From the NCBI GenBank assembly GCA_021397835.1, contig JAJFZO010000609.1, forward strand, positions 6,698,001 through 6,762,000: a stretch of DNA of 64,000 nt, in the 5' to 3' direction. Source of the stretch: Moringa oleifera (lineage: Eukaryota; Streptophyta; Magnoliopsida; Brassicales; Moringaceae). The notes under the pieces are model-generated. The model was not told the DNA's origin and did not search any database. It worked only from the letters and a program-made list of their open reading frames with translations. Positions 24,960 to 36,600 of this stretch are shown here, piece by piece. Within the stretch, counting starts at the first letter, position 1. Each line of letters opens with the position of its first letter. The position numbers and the translations under genes were made by a program.

Positions 24960-27900
24960 TGTCGAATTCTCGTACTAAGTTGTCCACTTTAACATCCTCT
25001 TGAAATTTTTGGCTTGTGGAAGATTTGCCTCAAAAGCTAATATGTGTTGACCATAACATTATGCACCTTGAAATATAGGCGTAATTTCCTCGCTCTCATG
25101 ATTAAGGCATAATGTCATTTTCTAAAGATTAATATACCTTCTTTTTAGCCTTTAAAATATTTCACTTATGTAAAGAATTAGTTTTGTATTCCTTCATCTA
25201 TTGTAACTAACATAACATTACCATTTCTAGTTACTATGAAATATAGGTGAAAATATTCATAGGCCTTTTGGCTTGGTCGACATGACAGTTTTTAAATGTA
25301 GCTTCTAATTGTTTAAATCTTAAGGTCCATTGAAAATTCTTTGATGTACATTATAAAAACTAGCAAATATCTCTCAATTGATTTTAACATAAAACAGTTC
25401 AATGCCATTAACCTTCTTGTTAGTTTGTGACATCTTTGGTACTTCTGGGTGGTTTCATATCCAAATTTCTTGGAATATTTTCAATATTAGCTTCACTATC
25501 TCTTTATGTTACCATGTAATCTATGCCTTTTTTCAAAGACACCATAGATGCACATTCACTAAGGTTCAACTTCATTTGGTACTCTTTAAAGACGTTGAAT
25601 ATCTCTAGTAGATACTCAGTATGGTCTTACTTTTCTTTACTTTTCATAATCATGTCATCCGTGTATACCTCAACATTGCTTTAGATTGCTGATGGAAAAG
25701 TCGATTTACCAACCACTATTAGGTTGGCCCATATTCTTTAATCTAAAAAGCATCAGTTGTAGCAATATATTTTAAATCTATTATGAAAGTCGCCCTTTCC
25801 TCATGTTGACGATCCAATTGAATTGATTATAACTGAGATACGCTTTCATGAAGCGCAAAATTGCATGTCTTATCATACTATCAACCAATTAATTAATCTT
25901 TGAAAGTAGATTGCTATCTTTTATATAAGTCTTATTCAATACAATGATGTTCATGCACATCTTTTATTTACCTCTTAATTTCTTGACCATGATACATTGG
26001 CTAACCAATCAAGTATTGAACTTCTCTTATCTCAATCCCTAATACACGAGTAGCTAACTAAGCAAAAACATCTATATTATCTTGCACAAACTTCACCACT
26101 TTTTTCTTTCTTTTCTTCTTCGAGGGAGGTGCCTACCTTAGTTACCTTATTGGTATCTTCCTCGACCTTCATTTCTTCCAATTATTTGACTACCTTTGTT
26201 TGAATCAATTTGTTTTAATCATGTTGATCTAAATTGATTTAGCATATTAGTTACGGGTTTTCCTTTAGAATTGTCAAATAATATTGTAGTATCAACTGCA
26301 ATAATTGTCACTACACTCCTTAGGATTAGGAATTTAATGGCTAAATGATAAATATGTTAGCCCTAAGTAGTCAATCTAAGAGGGAAATGAATTTGGTTTT
26401 TAAAATTTTCTGCTTCTATAGTAAGATTTCAAACTTTTTTGCTTAGATTTAACAACTACACAAAAATATATTCATTAATAAAAGTGCAAAAACTAAAAAG
26501 AAATGTCAAAAAAAGGCAAACATAAAGTTTTACATAGTTTTGACCAATCCTTACCTACCCTCACAATTTCAACCTACAATTAAAGGTTTTACTATGTATC
26601 TTTCTTAAAGTACAACTTAGTCATATCCTCCACCAATTTCTTTTACAACAAAGTGAACCCTTACCTTATATCCTGAATCTCATGAAAAGATTGAATGATT
26701 TTCACAATAAAGAACTCTATCATCAATAGTGAATCTGATATAATGAAGTTTAAAATTTTTTAAAGATTAGCTCAAAGATGGATAATTTATAGGTAAGAAA
26801 TGATTAAAAAATAATAGATAAAGATTGAGTGAAAAAGAAATGTGTTTTCAAATTTCAAAAGGTTATTTATACCTAGATTTAAAAATGTGACTGTTACTCA
26901 CAAAAACACATTTTGAATCATTGTACTAATAGTACCGCCCAAAGGATTAGTAGTCCTGCTCTAAACAAAAGCTTTCCCATTGCTACCACTCACACGCACA
27001 ATAATATCGCCCAATAGTGCCACTAGAGGCTGGTAATACTGCCTCAACCAAGCTCATGGTATCGTCCCTTCACTAACAATACAACTAATAATAGTACAAA
27101 TTTAGCCATTAGCTACACTAATAGTAATGCTCTTGAGCTCGCTCAATAATTATACCGTCTAACACCGACAGTGCTATTCTTTCTCTTTTTTACACTTTCA
27201 TGTTATTCCATCTCCTAAATCCCATTTTTGACTTTTCTTAAAGATACTTCTACTACATTAGAATCAATTTTAAGTAAGGTAATCCAATGACAATATTGAG
27301 TGTTGCTAGTATTTTAACTACTAAAAAACTAACCATCATCATCTTTCTTACTATCCTTTCCCTAGCAATTATCGAGATAGTTATCATTACCTCAACCAGG
27401 ATGTTATGTTCATCGAAAGCCTTTAAGGGAGTATTGAAAAGCTTCAGATGGTCCTAGGTTAAACCTATTCTTGAAGAAGATTGCAAGTAAAGAACATTTA
27501 TTAAGTTACCAATATCCTTTTTATATGTTTGATTCCCACACTTTAAGTAATAACTAATGCATCAAGGGTCACAATTCCAAAGCCATTATCAAAAAAGTGG
27601 TCGCTTCCTTTTCACATGGTCGCGTCCTTATCTTCATCTTTACCTCTCTACTTCATGCATAGGCTTTTGTCCCGACAATGTTTTTCTTTGCACGGCTAAT
27701 CCACTTGAGATCACCAAAACAATTTCCACCTCAGAATTGCTAGTAGCTTTTTCTTCATTAGGGCCTTTACTTGTGCTATCTATCATGCGTTGGTCTTTTA
27801 TCCTTTCTAGGTTAATTCTTTTGCTTGTTACGAGTTTCTGTCTCCTAAGGCTTGTGCACGTATAGAGAAAGGCACTTCTATTTATTAGCTTATCTATTTA

Positions 27901-28600
27901 TTCTTTTAAGTTTCAACAATCCTTTATGTGGTGGTCATGGTTTGTGGAAGTGACAATACTTGTTTCTATCTCTTACATTTAAATATGAATACATTTGCTC
28001 AAATCACTTGACTCAAGTGTCACTTTCAATTTATAGGAGAACATGTCTTTAGAACACTATTAGAACCATGTATTTATGCTCATGAAGTTTTGAACCTCTT
28101 GTTTCTCCTAAGTTTTTTCCTCTTTGATTTCTCTCCTAGATTCTTTTTCTCCTATCATTTTAACCTAACCGTCAAGGTTTAGTTAGTTACTTTTAAGCCC
28201 TTATTTGTGATAATTAAGCATCCTTCTTTGGTTTTCTTTTCATCAGTCGTGCTTCCTGACTGGTGGTTAAGCTTCCAATTTTCTTTTTTGTTCTTTCGTT
28301 TTGTTCATGCATTTCTCCGCTTTGGAAAATAGCTCGTCAATCACTTTGATGTTTTCTCGTTAGAGGCATTATGAAATGGGCCTAACAATGTCCTTCCTTA
28401 AATTGTTGAAACAACCACTGGTTGCTCTAACACTGTAGTGGTTAAAGTCGTCACCATGAATCGCTTCATGAAGTTATAAAGCAATTTTCCCAATCTTTGT
28501 TTGCAGTACTGAACAAGTTCGATATCTTCGTTTTCTTTTAACTATGCTACTAGCACAGTAACTTAGAAACATCTACCTAAACATTTCAAAAATGACTTTA
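24960..28600 (-). mobile_element. Second decayed Ty3/gypsy remnant, minus strand
   Basis: Reading from high to low coordinates: gag-like sequence at about 28080-28560 (ENIKVIDELFSKAEKCM), protease tail at about 27260-27440 (MMVSFLVVKILATLNIVIG), the segment before RT at about 26060-26110 (VVKFVQDNIDVFA), RT core at about 25850-25960 and the catalytic region at about 25480-25690 (NVEVYTDDMIMKSKEK, then YQMKLNLSECASMVSL). The RT box is TDDM, so its two aspartates survive. Stops are frequent. Ends are not defined. It faces gypsy element 1 tail to tail near 24.9 kb. Confidence 0.75.
26341..27250. repeat. Unassigned insertion between protease and RT of gypsy remnant 2
   Basis: About 0.9 kb without readable gypsy protein, between the protease tail and the pre-RT segment. 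It contains a TGTTAGCCCTAAGTAGTC start-like motif near 26356 and GC-richer repetitive stretches at about 26930-27170. It may be a solo LTR or other repeat; I could not find clear ends. Confidence 0.3.
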
Positions 28601-28609
28601 ATAACGAGC

Positions 28610-29980
28610 ACCATACCTTTATCGCTATGGCAAGGATAATTGAAAAAAAAAAAAACTATATTTCACTATATCCATCATGTTGAACTTTTATAGCTGATTT
28701 TTGGATTTTTTTAATTATTAAATATTTTGAACTATATGACCATAAATTTATTATGAAAAACGACCCAGATTTTCATAGTAAAAAGACATCTAATGATTTG
28801 CTTGTACTCATTCAACTTACATTCAAGAAAGGGATTACTTTGTGATGGTTTTGAAAGTGTCATAATATCTACATCATAAAATTTTTATTGCCTCGCAAAA
28901 TAGGATGCCACCTTAGCTTTAGCAATCCAAGCAAGAATCATGCCATTAACCGTAACTTTCTTTTATAATTAAAGAACTTTAAAATATTTAAACTTTAATT
29001 AAAATAAGTGAATTTAATATTATAATTAAAAATATGTATAATCTATATATTATAAATATTTATTTAATGTTACTAAATAAAAATGAATATAGTATTTGTT
29101 ATAAATATACAATTTAACATTTTTTATATATTTAAAATAATAAATAAATATCTTATTATAAAATTTATTATTTGAAAATTTTATTCATTGATTATAAAAA
29201 TATATTTAAGTAGTTTTAATTAAATTTATTTAAAATTATTTTTAATATCTTAATAAATATTTTAATTAATTAATAATTTATCATGATAATTTTTTATATC
29301 TATTTAAAACGATTCTCAAAACTGTCATTAATTATAATGATTTTACAGCTATTAAAATTTTTAATAATTTTTAAAAATTATTATAATGTTATAGTAACTT
29401 TTAAAAACTTTCATTAAAAAAGGTTATTATTTGATTTTTATTTTTTTTATAGTGATGGCCACTTTAATTTGTTACGCTGCCACCAAAAAGTAAATTGCTT
29501 TTACATTTCTCCTGTCTCTGTGGACTTATTGGGGCTGGGGTGGGCGCAAGGTTACAACAACTTCCTGATAGAAACTTAAATGAAATGGTGAGAAAAATGG
29601 TAGAAAAAGAAACAACTAAAGGTTGTATCCAGATGGGTCGGCATAATTAGGCTGGAGGTGAAAAATATAGCTTTTTATTGCACCTTCTACTGATGACAAC
29701 AAACAATACGTTCAAAAAATGTTGCAATCCATGAGAGAGATGGAAGCACATGATAGAATAATCTTCAACTGTGTTTATAAGGGAACTTGCAAGAAGGGGA
29801 AAAAAAAGAGTGTTGTTCAGATAAGAAGGGAACCCCCAGTGTTTAAGTCAAAATAAGTTTAAACTTAATAAGGATATAATAAAAGTATCATCTTCAAACT
29901 TATTTGAGACCATTGTTTATCATTTTAGGCTTAAGTTATATCTTTAGACCCAAAGGGTATAATGATTAGAGCTTTTTATC
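28610..29980. other. AT-rich intergenic DNA
   Basis: Poly-A near 28640 and very AT-rich sequence from 28960 to 29450. No coding signal that I can support on either strand. Confidence 0.5.
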
Positions 29981-29984
29981 AATA

Positions 29985-30415
29985 TCAATAATCAAATTAT
30001 TATATTTAAAAAATAATAAATTTAGTTTAATTTATTAATTTAATTTAAATTAAATTTTATCTTAAATAATTATAAAAAGTTAAAAATATTTTTATTGTTG
30101 AAATTTCTCAAAATAATTTAAATAAATTATTTATTCTGTTTTGAGTTTATTTTTGTTTAAATTTTTTTATAAATTTTTTTAATTTTTTAATAATATAAAT
30201 TTAAAAATTATATATTTTTAATACTTAAAAAATTTTACAATTTTTTATAATGATAATTTAAATATTTTTTATATTTATAAAAAATTTTAATTTAAATGTT
30301 TCTAATGAAATGTTTTAATAAAATTTAATTTAATTTAAATTGATAAATTAAATTATAATTTTATTATGTTTTAAATATAAAAACTATTGATAATATAAAA
30401 TAATTATTAAATTTT
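29985..30415. repeat. AT-rich foldback repeat
   Basis: The left part (from ATCAATAATCAAATTATT) pairs imperfectly with the reverse complement of the right part (ending near ACTATTGAT) over roughly 150-200 bp on each side. This suggests a MITE-like hairpin, but base composition alone could produce part of the match. Confidence 0.4.
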
Positions 30416-31208
30416 TATATAATTTTTAACTATATTTGTTGATGGGAAATTCCAGAAATTCCACATCTTAATCTCGATTCCCACAAATAACGCCGTACAC
30501 AATCACCGGAAGATTTCTGACACGAGCAAGGTCACCTATGTTTGAGAATCAGTGGAAGCCCGTGTATTTGGCTTTTTTGTTTTTTTTTTTTTTTTTCTTT
30601 TGCTTTTCAGCACTAAGGAGTTGAAATATTTTTTGATTATCTTTTTCGGTCTGATTTTCTTTTTCTTCTGTATTTGAGAGATGATACATCTAGCTGAAAA
30701 AGACAGGATGACGAAGAACTCAGCAGCAAGATTCATGCCTGCACATGCCACATATCATTGTTATAAATGACCAATGAGCAACTATATTATTCATTGATTG
30801 TACAAATAATCTGATAAGATTTCTTAATAAATGTCTTTCTAAATATGTGCACATTATCATGCACTTCGAAAAAGGTAAAGGAAAAACAAAACAAAGAAAC
30901 AATGACAGCCGCATTGGGTCCATGAAGATCCTTCCTCCAAAAGGGTTTCAATGAATAGAGCACTCTCCTAAATCTAATGTCAAAAAGGACTCAGAGCCTG
31001 GATATCCGGATTTGTAGAGGGCACCTATAACTTGCAGCTAAAAGGGGACCAAAAAAAAGAAGGCATGAAAATTTGATTACTAATACTTCCGAATATTTGC
31101 TTAAACATCTCATATTCCACTGAAAGCAGAGAATTAGTAGCATTTCAAAACACCAACGGGATAGATCTCTTATACAGTTGCAACTTCTATCCAATATCTG
31201 GCACATGT
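30416..31208. other. Region downstream of the PBL17-like gene, including its 3' UTR
   Basis: The 3' UTR of the kinase on the minus strand probably occupies about 30850-31208. Only chance ORFs otherwise; poly-T near 30575-30597. Confidence 0.5.
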
Positions 31209-34200
31209 TCAATTTTTGGTAGAAACTGATGACTTATCAGACTCAGAATAAGGAGGGGCGCTGAATGGATCCCACTCTTTTGGAGGTTCACTCTTGCTCC
31301 TTACACTTCCTGGTTTTCTCCGCTCTTCGTCTTCTTTATTTCTGTCTTCTCTATTTCTGTCTTCTCTATTTCTGTCACTTCTAGCCGGGTTCATTTTCTG
31401 TTCCAAGTGAGCATAAGATGAACATTTTGGAGCTTCATAGAGGGTTACAACAGCACCCCCGCCCTGAAGCAGTGCCTCATCATGTTTTACCTCGTCTGTC
31501 TGAAGAGTCTCAAGTACTTCAACCACCTGGTTCATCAGAGGTCTCCCTTTAGGGTTTTGGCTAAGGCATTGGTATGCCAAATGGGCTGCTTTCATTGCAC
31601 TCTTAACAGTGTACTGCCCTTCCATTCTAGGATCTAAGATCCTCAGAAGCTTCTTATTATGGTTCAAGAGAGGGCGGGCCCACTCAACTAGATTATGTTC
31701 CCGGCTAGGTCTGCTCTTGTCCATTGCTCTCCTTCCAAGGAGCATCTCAAGCAGCAGCACCCCAAAACCATAAACATCACTCCGAGCGGTTAAATGCCCT
31801 GCTCGGATCAATAACATAGCTTAGCTTTTTCTTGTCTTGCAAACATAAACAGCAATTTTTTTTTTCTTTTTATCTAGATATACAGTAACTGGGGCAGCAC
31901 CTTTTTGGTGCTCTTGTGAATAAATCTTTTAACATTGAAAAAGAAAAAGAAAAAGAAAAGCACAATTTAATTCTCGAACTACCAAGTCTTCCAATATCAG
32001 CCCAACAGATACTGCTCCTATGAATCTTTTTGACACTACCTAAAAGGGAATATTAACTTTAGAATCATGCCAAGTAGGTAATTCAATAAAATTTCTTTAG
32101 TTGCTGAAACAAGATATTAGAAATAGAAAGGATCAAAGTAGTTATTTCAAAGCACAAGAGACTGTATTTTATTGTAGATATCAAGACATCTGTTCCACCC
32201 TAGATTAGGATTATTCTTCCTTTTCTTTAATCTTATCTCTATGACAGCAGAAAGAGAACCGACAAGACTTGCTGCACCTATACCTAATAATGAAATGCCA
32301 AAAAAGAAGGGATAGATAAAGCAATAACTCATGTCAAGTAATCAAGATACCATTTTGTATAAAGCTAGGCAATGATCAAAAGTTGCAGAAGTTTAAACAA
32401 ATCAGTACGCCATAGAATATTTGGTGCAACTGACAGAAGATCTCACCAGTCATTACATATTCAGGAGCAGCATATCCATATGTGCCCATCACACGTGTTG
32501 ACACATGTGTCTGGTCTCCCATAGGCCCATCCTTGGCAAGTCCAAAGTCTGAAAGTTTGGCATTAAAATCCTGCATGTTGTTACTCCAATTTTCAGCAAA
32601 AACTAGCCAAATTTATTGAAGAACAATCATTTTGTAAAAACATAATACAGTCTGCTTCATCGAACTGGAGAGACCAGCATTTGTTGCCAAGAGAAAACTC
32701 AAGTGCAAACCTTTTGTTTTTAAGAAACTTTGGGAGACAAAAACTCTCACTCAAACTAAAACCAATTAGATTTTCAATGGGAGTGCATCCAAAACATAGA
32801 ACTCTCCAAGTTCAGAAACAACTCTAAATAAGATATAATTGATGGTTATAAAAGCAAAGAACAAATAAGAGGGAATGACAGCTAACCACATCCAGTAAGA
32901 TGTTTGATGTCTTCAGGTCACGGTATATGATAGATCTTTCAGCACCATGAAGAAAAGCAAGGCCTCTGGCTGCATCTAAAGCAATCTTCATTCGTTTTGA
33001 CCAAGTCAAAGTACAGCCAACCCCTTCCGGCCAAGACAAGAAAAACCAAAAGACAATCATCAAAAATAATGTTCTTGCCTAAATTTTTCTGGAAAGAATC
33101 TTGATGCAGTTTGCCATGAAACATTAGGAATTTTATCTCAGAAAATACAAATTTATAATTTCTTCAGATTTCATAGTCGCTTTAAAATATAGTTCTCAAT
33201 TAACAAGATAAATATCCACATTACATGAACTAATAATGCTAAAGTGAAAGCAACCCTCCTGCTCAAAAAGTCATGTCTCCCAGCCACCACCAGAAAAAAA
33301 AAAAAAAAGAAAAAAAAAAACACAAAGAAGTTCAGTAAGTCAAGTCTCCAATTTGTAATGGAATTTCTTCCTTGTTAAATGGTCTCTGCAACACGAATGC
33401 ATGACAACTGCAACCATGAATACTCAAATACTTTAATTTCTCAAAAAGATAATTTTGCCAAAGTAATCAAAAACTTTCAGATCCCTATCCACATTGAAAT
33501 GTAATCTTTTGGAAAATGCTAGAACTTTTGTACTTCATTAAGGAAAATAAACAACCATAACATGGACAGTAAGATAGTGTCACATAAAAATTCAACCTAC
33601 ATAATATGGTTCCTTCATTTTTGCACAAGTGGGTAGCATGCATTAAATAAATATAAAAAATATGTTACAGAAACACTAATCAAATGACGAAGGCAGAGAA
33701 TTAGTCGCTAAATTCACTGGTATCAGGCATACAAGCATCTTTATGAGCATAAAAGCACATATAGGTGTTGCATGTGGCAAAATAAGGGTCATAGCTTTTG
33801 GAAACTGATTGAGAACAGAAGTAAGACATTGATTCTCCATAGCAATGATGATATATATAATAGCCCATCCACTAGAACTATTAAAGATAAGATAATTGTT
33901 TTCATAGGACACTATACAGGAACTTTTAGGGCCCCCTAGATACACATAAACTCTCATGTTACTAATCCGTGCTTTTGATTAAGGAATCATCAACAACTTA
34001 CTGCGGAAAAGATGTTTTTCCAGGCTCCCACTTGCCATGTATTCATAGACCAACAGCCTGTGTTCATCTTCACAACAGTACCCAATGAGCTTCACAAGAT
34101 TTGGGTGACTGAGCTGTCCTAAATAGTTTACCTCAGCCTGCAAGACAAAAGTTATGGTAAAAACAAGCTACAGGTTCCTTCTTCAAGTCAAATTTCACAT

Positions 34201-36082
34201 AAATACACATTTAATTTCTAGCCTATTGCAAACAAGCCCTAGCAGAATTATAATAACGCCTGCAAAATGGAACTGACTCAAAGCAATAACTAATATTCCC
34301 CACTATTATGATTCTGTGTTGTAGTGATATGTGTCCTGTATAAGAATCATTCATATGTCAAATGCTATATTTGTCTGCATGTCAAGTACAAATGACTTAT
34401 TATGTCAAACTTTGTACATTCATTTTTAATGCTCAGTCACTGTGATAGCTGTTTCCATTCTGTTTTCTATACATGCTTACCCACCTAAGAAGTCAATCTG
34501 ACAGAATCTAATCTTAAGTCTCATGCTCCTTTTTTTGGTCAAGACTTCATGCCATCACACACCCACTTAAATGCATAATTCTATCACTGCTTCAAAAGAA
34601 ACCTCATAAAACATTAACAACTCTATCTATGAAAAAACTGATTGCATCCAACTTCTTTTGAACTACCACATTTACATGTTATTAATGAACTCAAGAAATA
34701 AATACAAGATTATAGAAGAAGATGAGGTCACTACCAGCCATTCCCTGTCACCTTGGAATCCCTCAGGATTGAGCTCCTTAATAGCAACTTGGGTGCTGTT
34801 GTAACCCGGTCTTACATTCTCATCTATGACTCCTTTATAAACAACTCCAAATCCACCCTCCCCAAGAATATAATCTGGTCGGAAGTGTTTTGTGGCCAAC
34901 CTCATCTCCTCATATGTAAAGATATCAACATTCGTATATCCAGGGTTTTCCCGGAGATCTTTGACATTCTTGGGAGCCAGAGTGCTGCCGGTGCTTTTCG
35001 CCACGCTGGACTCTTCTCCTTCTGGTTTAGTCGAATACGTAGTGGAGTCCTCTCCTGATTCAACTGGATTTTTAACAATGGCAAAAAATAATATAGTAAA
35101 AATAAGTCAATAAAAGTACTCCTTTCCCTGGATTTTTCCATAAGAAAAACAAAATGTAATTAAACCATGCCAAAAATATGCAATGCTACTCCTAATATTT
35201 CCAAGATACGAAAAACAATATAGTTAAACCATGTCTATAAAAGTACTCCTTTTCCGCTGCTTAATCATCTCTCTCTCAGACACTCACACAGAGTCATGTC
35301 TGTGGATGTACTTTTTAATTATTTCCCCAAAGTTTCAGTTTTTATTTAGGTCAGGAAAAGTTTAACAAACCGAAAGATAATACAAATTTGTGTTGCTTGC
35401 TTCTTTGCTTGCCCTTACAATTCAATCTAATTGCCATCCATAACCCACATGTTTCTTCTAGTTGAATTTGGAACGAAAAAGTCAATGAAAGTGACAAGTA
35501 CAAGGATATTAAACATGTCCTGATTGTTAAAAATCTTGGCTGCAATACAATAACCCACATAAAACCAAGGCAATTAGCACACCGAATGGGCTACATACTG
35601 CCGCCATAAATTACAATCATAATCATGAAGCATCATAGATATGCCAGCACCGTAAGAAGATACAAGTAGGGCATCCATAGAAGGCTTCAAGTACAATCTT
35701 TAAGCACCATAATTTCATAACATATCTATTTCTATTTGCATTTCTCTCAATTGGCAGATCAGCTTCCAGAATAAAACTTGCCTTCTGTCCCCTCCCCCTT
35801 TTCCCTTTCCTAGTATCCAAACAAGGAAATGAGAAACTAAAGTGACACCAGCAATTAATCAAAATCATAATCAAGTCGAAACAACTTCCCGTATATAAAA
35901 TAACAAATAGAAAATACTTTAAAAAGAGAAGCGCCTGGCTTATTGAAAAAAATACCTTTCATATATTTTTGCTGTTGCCTTTGTTGCGAATGCTGCTGTT
36001 GCTGTTGCTGTTGATAACGATGATGATGATGACGATGATGATGATGCTGTTGCTGCTCTTCTATACTAAAACAAATCCCCAT
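31209..36082 (-). CDS. PBL17: PBL17-like receptor-like cytoplasmic kinase (RLCK VII), six exons, 480 aa
   Basis: Ser/Thr kinase of the PBS1-like family, which relays signals from cell-surface immune and developmental receptors at the plasma membrane. Exons: 36082-35956, 35063-34735, 34137-34002, 33023-32887, 32570-32447, 31798-31209; all phases join, giving 1443 bp. The N-terminus MGICFS carries Gly2 and Cys4 for likely myristoylation and palmitoylation, followed by a His-rich then Gln-rich tract (about residues 10-40). Kinase motifs: GEGGFGVVY at 110-118, Lys138 in [12 protein letters not shown] with catalytic Asp233, DFG with Asp251, and [10 protein letters not shown] before the exon 5/6 border. 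NVKDLREN and the [14 protein letters not shown] stretch are typical of this subgroup. The C-terminal tail (about 420-480) has a short RNRED tandem repeat. It appears intact. Orthology to Arabidopsis PBL17 is from memory. Confidence 0.93.
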
Positions 36083-36600
36083 GTATCCGATTCAATACGC
36101 AGGTCCGTATTTGCACTTACATGTCATTCTTCGCATTGTCCTTAAATCCAACTTGCTTCGAAAAACGGGCCCGGATCCGATCTGGGTACGCTCGAACCTT
36201 AAACGGTTCGCCAGAAACTGTCAAGATCTCGCAGGAATCCGACCTTCGGGTATGGCGAGAAACAACGATTTAAGCCAATGAAAAAGAAAAAAGAAAAAAA
36301 AAAAAAGAGCATAGCAGGGTAGAGAGAGGAAGTTTAAAGGCTATAGAGAAAGATAGACAGAGAGAGAATGATTCCGTTGGGAGTTGATTTTCACAGAATA
36401 GCCGCCAAAAACGCCAAGCCAAGCGCACCGCGACCTTGTTCCACGCTTTTATCCTCAGAGAAACATCACCCTTAATATTCCATATTATTACAGTTTCTGC
36501 CATTCAGTCAGTTCGCCTCTAGACCATCAGTCGTTCCTTCTTTCTCTGTTGTCGGTACGCAAAATATCCTAAACGACGCTTTTGTAAATTAAGCACACGC
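36083..36600 (-). promoter_or_regulatory. 5' UTR and proximal promoter region of the PBL17-like gene
   Basis: Contains a GA-rich stretch on the plus strand (about 36285-36370, so CT-rich in the sense of the gene), as is common in plant 5' UTRs. The transcription start cannot be placed from sequence alone. Confidence 0.4.

Noticed and set aside
28660..29455. CACTA-type transposon ends (CACTATATCC and TTTTTATAGTG)
   Set aside because: The two ends do not match beyond five bases and no 3-bp target duplication is present.
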